From Tachypleus tridentatus (lineage: Eukaryota > Arthropoda > Merostomata > Xiphosura > Limulidae), in assembly GCF_004210375.1 (NCBI RefSeq), contig NC_134825.1:620001-684000 (forward strand): DNA of 64,000 bases. Direction: 5' to 3'. Numbering within the stretch: position 1 is the stretch's first letter; each line of letters begins with the position of its first letter. This document shows, one piece after another, positions 61,206 to 64,000 of this stretch. The position numbers and the translations under genes were made by a program. The notes beneath the pieces were generated by a model, which ran no database searches, was not told the origin of the DNA, and was given only the letters and a program-made list of their open reading frames with translations.

Positions 61206-61306
61206 ATAACCATTGCAGTTGTCAAAATAGAGAAGTAAAGGATTTTTCTCACCTTTATAAAAAAGATTAAAAATGTTCTAAACTTATAATAAAATTAACA
61301 ATGAAT

Positions 61307-61583
61307 TGTTTGTTTGTTTAGAATTTCGCGCAAAGCTACACGAGGGCTATCTGCGCTAGCCGTCCCTAATTTAGCAGTGTAAGACTAGAAGGAAGGCAGC
61401 TGGTCATCACCACCCACAACCAACTCTTGGACTACTCTTTTACCAACGAATAGTGGGATTGACCGCCACATTATAACTCCCCTACGACTGAAAGGGCGGG
61501 CATGTTTGGCGCGACCGTGATTCGAACCCGCGACCCTTGGATTACGAGTCGAACGCCTTAACACGCTTGGCCATACCGGGCCC
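61307..61583 (-). mobile_element. Full-length tRNA-derived SINE (family 1)
   Basis: The minus-strand head (61583-61509) is tRNA-like: GGCCCGGTATGGCCAAGCGT (A box TGGCCAAGCG), a loop CTCGTAA (anticodon position CGT) and B box GGGTTCGAATC. The body includes CGTTGGTAAAAGAGTAGTCC, and the tail is (AAAC)n. Possible imperfect target duplication AACAATGAA/AACAATCAA. I remember this family as abundant in horseshoe-crab sequence, which is the main basis for the taxonomic guess. Confidence 0.9.
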
Positions 61584-61630
61584 TTGAACAATCAAAGAAT
61601 AGTCTTAATCCTTATAACAAAATGGACAAT

Positions 61631-61839
61631 GTTTGTTTTTTTTAATTTCGGGCAAAGCTTTTTGAGAGCTATCTGATCTAACCATCCCTAATTTAACAGT
61701 GTAAGACTAGAAGAAAGGCAGCTAGTCATCACCACCCACCGCCAACTCTTGGGCTACTCTTTTACCAACGAAAAGTGGGATTGACCGTAACATTATGACG
61801 CCCCCACTCCTGAAAGGGCGAGCATGTTTGGTGCGACCG
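61631..61839 (-). mobile_element. tRNA-derived SINE (family 1), head-truncated
   Basis: Same orientation and body as the preceding full copy (GGGCTACTCTTTTACCAACG, GAAAGGGCGAGCATGTTTGG), ending at GGTGCGACCG before the tRNA-like head. Truncation at the same place as the copy at 10772-10975 hints at a recurrent 5' truncation point. Confidence 0.9.
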
Positions 61840-62387
61840 AAAAATGGACAATAAAAGAATAGTCTACAAACATTAATAAAATGGACACTGAAAAGATTGT
61901 CTCCACACTTATAATAAAACAGACAGTAAAGAATTTCTTTACTCACTTATAATAAAATGGACAGTGAAAGAATTGTCTTCACACTTACAATTAAACGGAC
62001 AATCTTAGGATAATCTTCACACTTATAAAAATGAAAACAAAATAATTGTATTCATATTCAATAAAACAGACAAGTAAAGGATTGTTTTCACACTTATAAT
62101 AAAATAGGCAGCAAAAGGATTGTATTCAAACTTATAATAAAATGGACAACAAAAGGATTGTATTCAAACTTATAATAAAATGGACAACAAAAGGATTGTA
62201 TTCATTTTTATAACAAAACAGACAAAGGATAGTCTACCCACATTTTATTAATTGGACACTGAAAGAATAGTCCACTCACTTATAATAAAACGAATAATGA
62301 AAGAACAGTGTTTCAGTGATATCGAGAAAAACCACTTGTAGAGAAATATATATATAAAAATATATATGTTTACTGAAGACTTGTCTA

Positions 62388-62700
62388 CATCTAATGTCTC
62401 TGTGGTAATGTATAGTGATGACTCATCTACGTGTAAAACATCTGTGGTAATGTATAGTGATGACTCATCTACGTGTAAAACATCTGTGGTAATGTATAGT
62501 GATGACTCATCTACGTGTAAACATCTGTGGTAATGTATAGTGATGACTCATCTACGTGTAAAACATCTGTGATAATGTATAGTGATGACTCATCTACGTG
62601 TAAAACATCTGTGGTAATGTATAGTGATGACTCATCTACATGTAAAACATCTGTGGTAATGTATAGTGATGACTCATCTATATGTAAAGGAACTGTGTTA
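62388..62700. repeat. 42-bp minisatellite, about 7.5 copies
   Basis: The unit is TCTGTGGTAATGTATAGTGA then TGACTCATCTACGTGTAAAACA. One copy lacks a base near 62520. A 14-codon unit, so ORFs appear on both strands. It directly abuts the second Penelope-like element. Confidence 0.96.
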
Positions 62701-62755
62701 ATATATAAATGTAAAAACGGCTCGTTTGGGTTGAGAAAATATTTTACGTAGAAGA

Positions 62756-62797
62756 GCGAACAACGTTTCGACCTTCTTCGATCATCGTCAGGTTCAC
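62756..62797 (-). ncRNA. Hammerhead ribozyme motif, sense to the retroelement
   Basis: Minus strand: GTGAAC, CTGACGA, stem II GATC-GAAGAA-GGTC (one G-T pair), GAAA, AACGTT, GTTCGC. All core positions are present. It is in the same orientation as the reverse transcriptase, in its 3' terminal region. Confidence 0.82.
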
Positions 62798-63079
62798 AAA
62801 GAAAGAAAGAGGTAACTGACTGGAAGCTGACCAAATGTTTGAAAGGGGTTGTGTAACTGAGTGTCGGAATCTAGAGGGCGGTGTTAGATGTTTGAATTTT
62901 ATTTTATTATATTTAATATAGGTATAAAGGCGTCTCTTTATATTGGTTTATTTTGGGTTTAAGTTGTTGTATAAGTAAGGCTTCTTTAATTTTGCGTTTG
63001 TTTATGTTTGTTTCTTTATTTGGTATTTGAGTGTTTTCTATAGTTATGTTGTGTTTATTTGCCTTGCAGTGTTCGAAAA

Positions 63080-64000
63080 CGTGTGAAGGTGACTTTTATG
63101 TTCTTTGAATCTGGTTTCCATTTTTCTACTTGCTTCTCCAATATAGAAGTCGTGTAGTTGTCACATTGTATTTTACAAATAATGTTGGTGTGGTGTTTGT
63201 CAGTGTAGTTTTTACATAGTATAGACCTCAGTTTTGTGCCGGGTTTTTGAATAAATTTGGTATTAACTGGAATGTCATATTTTGTTACTAATTTTTGCCA
63301 AATGTTGGTTATTTTTCTGCTGATGTCGGGAATATATGGTATGCAGCAGTATATGGTTTCGTGATTTTTTGATTCGTGAGATATATTTACTTTTGTTGGT
63401 TGATTTTGCTTTCTGTCTAGGTGTGTGCGTATAATGTTTTCTACGGTTCGTGGAGGAAACTTATTGATGTTGATGAAGTATTGTTTTATTTTGTCTAATT
63501 CATCGTTAATTTTACCTGGTGAGCATAGTTTTATGGCTGTGTTTATTTGGTTTCTTAGTATGTTGAGTTTTTGTTTTGTTTCGTGTGCTGAGTCCCAAGG
63601 AATGTGTAGTCCAGTATGGGTGATTTTTCGGTGGATTTCTGTTTTAAATTGTGTATCGGTTCTTGTAATTTTAAGGTTAAGAAATGATATTTGATTGCTT
63701 TCTTCCTGTTCACATGTGAAGTTAATGTTGGGATGTATAGCATTAATGCGATTGAAAAAATTAAGTGTCTGTTCTGTATATGTGAAACCTGCAATTGTGT
63801 CGTCTACGTATCTGTACCAATATAGTGGTGGATGTAATGCTGTGTTAATTGCTTATGTTTCAACTTGTGTCATAAAAATATTGGCTAGAACTGGTGATAC
63901 TGAGTTGCCCATGCTTAGGCCATTTGTTTGTGTATAGTTGTGGTTGTTGAACATGAAGTTTGTCTTTATCGTAGTGAATTCTATGAGGGTTGCTAATTGG
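63080..64000 (-). pseudogene. Penelope-like reverse transcriptase / GIY-YIG, near-intact frame
   Basis: Reads QLATLIEFTTIKTNFMFNNH, GLSMGNSVSPVLANIFM, YRYVDDTIAGF, FLNLKITRTDTQFKTEIHRK, then AHETKQKLNILRNQINTAIK and SPGKINDELDKIKQYF (the 24 codons missing in copy 1), and NIWQKLVTKYDIPVN without the copy-1 frameshift. One TAA interrupts it (63853-63855, after MTQVET). The GIY-YIG region has the same 1-base loss before FYIGEASRK as copy 1. Confidence 0.9.

Larger units (their letters stand above)
61206..62330. repeat. Degenerate 37-bp repeat interrupted by two SINEs
   Basis: Diverged units of about 37 bp (AAAGGATTGTATTCAAACTT then ATAATAAAATGGACAAC) are seen at 61850-62330 and as fragments before and between the SINEs, so the SINEs inserted into an existing array. 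Confidence 0.8.
62713..64000 (-). mobile_element. Penelope-like retroelement copy 2 (runs off window end)
   Basis: The left terminus starts about GTAAAAACGGCTCGTTTGGG and shares with copy 1 the GTCAGGTTCACAAAG and GGTTTATTTTGGG segments, 3' UTR and coding region. The hammerhead at this 3' terminus is intact. The 5' part lies outside the window. Confidence 0.92.

Noticed and set aside
61509-61583. Functional tRNA-Thr(CGT) gene
   Set aside because: The tRNA-like fold is the head of a SINE: it runs directly into the SINE body and has mismatched stems.

Overview
This is eukaryotic, AT-rich invertebrate genomic DNA. The evidence is spliced genes with canonical GT/AG introns, tRNA-derived SINEs with (GTTT)n tails, Penelope-like retroelements with hammerhead ribozymes, a Tc1-type transposon and very large minisatellite arrays. 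The SINE families and the two-repeat DM9 protein fit an arthropod, and I suspect a chelicerate such as a horseshoe crab. That placement rests on memory of the repeat families, not on a search.

Layout. (1) About 0.1-10.2 kb, minus strand: five 3' exons of an FBXO47 orthologue (meiotic F-box protein). Their introns hold 47-, 26-, 45-, 73- and 77-bp minisatellites, a TA-flanked MITE and a foldback element. (2) 10.77-11.5 kb: a SINE, an inverted SINE fragment and a 500-N assembly gap. (3) 11.5-38.7 kb: one satellite array of mixed 48- and 50-bp units. (4) 38.7-40.1 kb: mostly non-repetitive sequence. (5) 40.1-54.06 kb: one satellite family, homogeneous 35-bp units at the left and degenerate units beyond, invaded by a SINE, a Penelope-like element and a Tc1 element. 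(6) 54.26-57.59 kb, minus strand: a complete three-exon gene for a 159-residue, two-repeat DM9 protein; its second intron contains a 33-bp minisatellite. (7) 57.9-62.7 kb: further 75-, 58-, 37- and 42-bp arrays with two SINEs. (8) 62.7-64.0 kb: the 3' part of a second Penelope-like element.

The two host genes are unrelated in function: FBXO47 is a predicted SCF ubiquitin-ligase subunit, and the DM9 protein is a predicted cytosolic carbohydrate-binding or defence protein. They share an architectural oddity. In both, an intronic minisatellite starts exactly at an exon end, and its unit is a copy of the exon-intron junction including the 5' splice site. In the DM9 gene the unit is 33 bp (11 codons), has no stop, and every intact copy repeats a CAG|GTAA donor in phase 0. 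Use of any of these donors would insert multiples of 11 residues between the two DM9 repeats without breaking the frame. This is the strongest candidate in the window for something undescribed.

Almost all long ORFs in the window are artefacts of tandem repeats whose unit length is a multiple of three.
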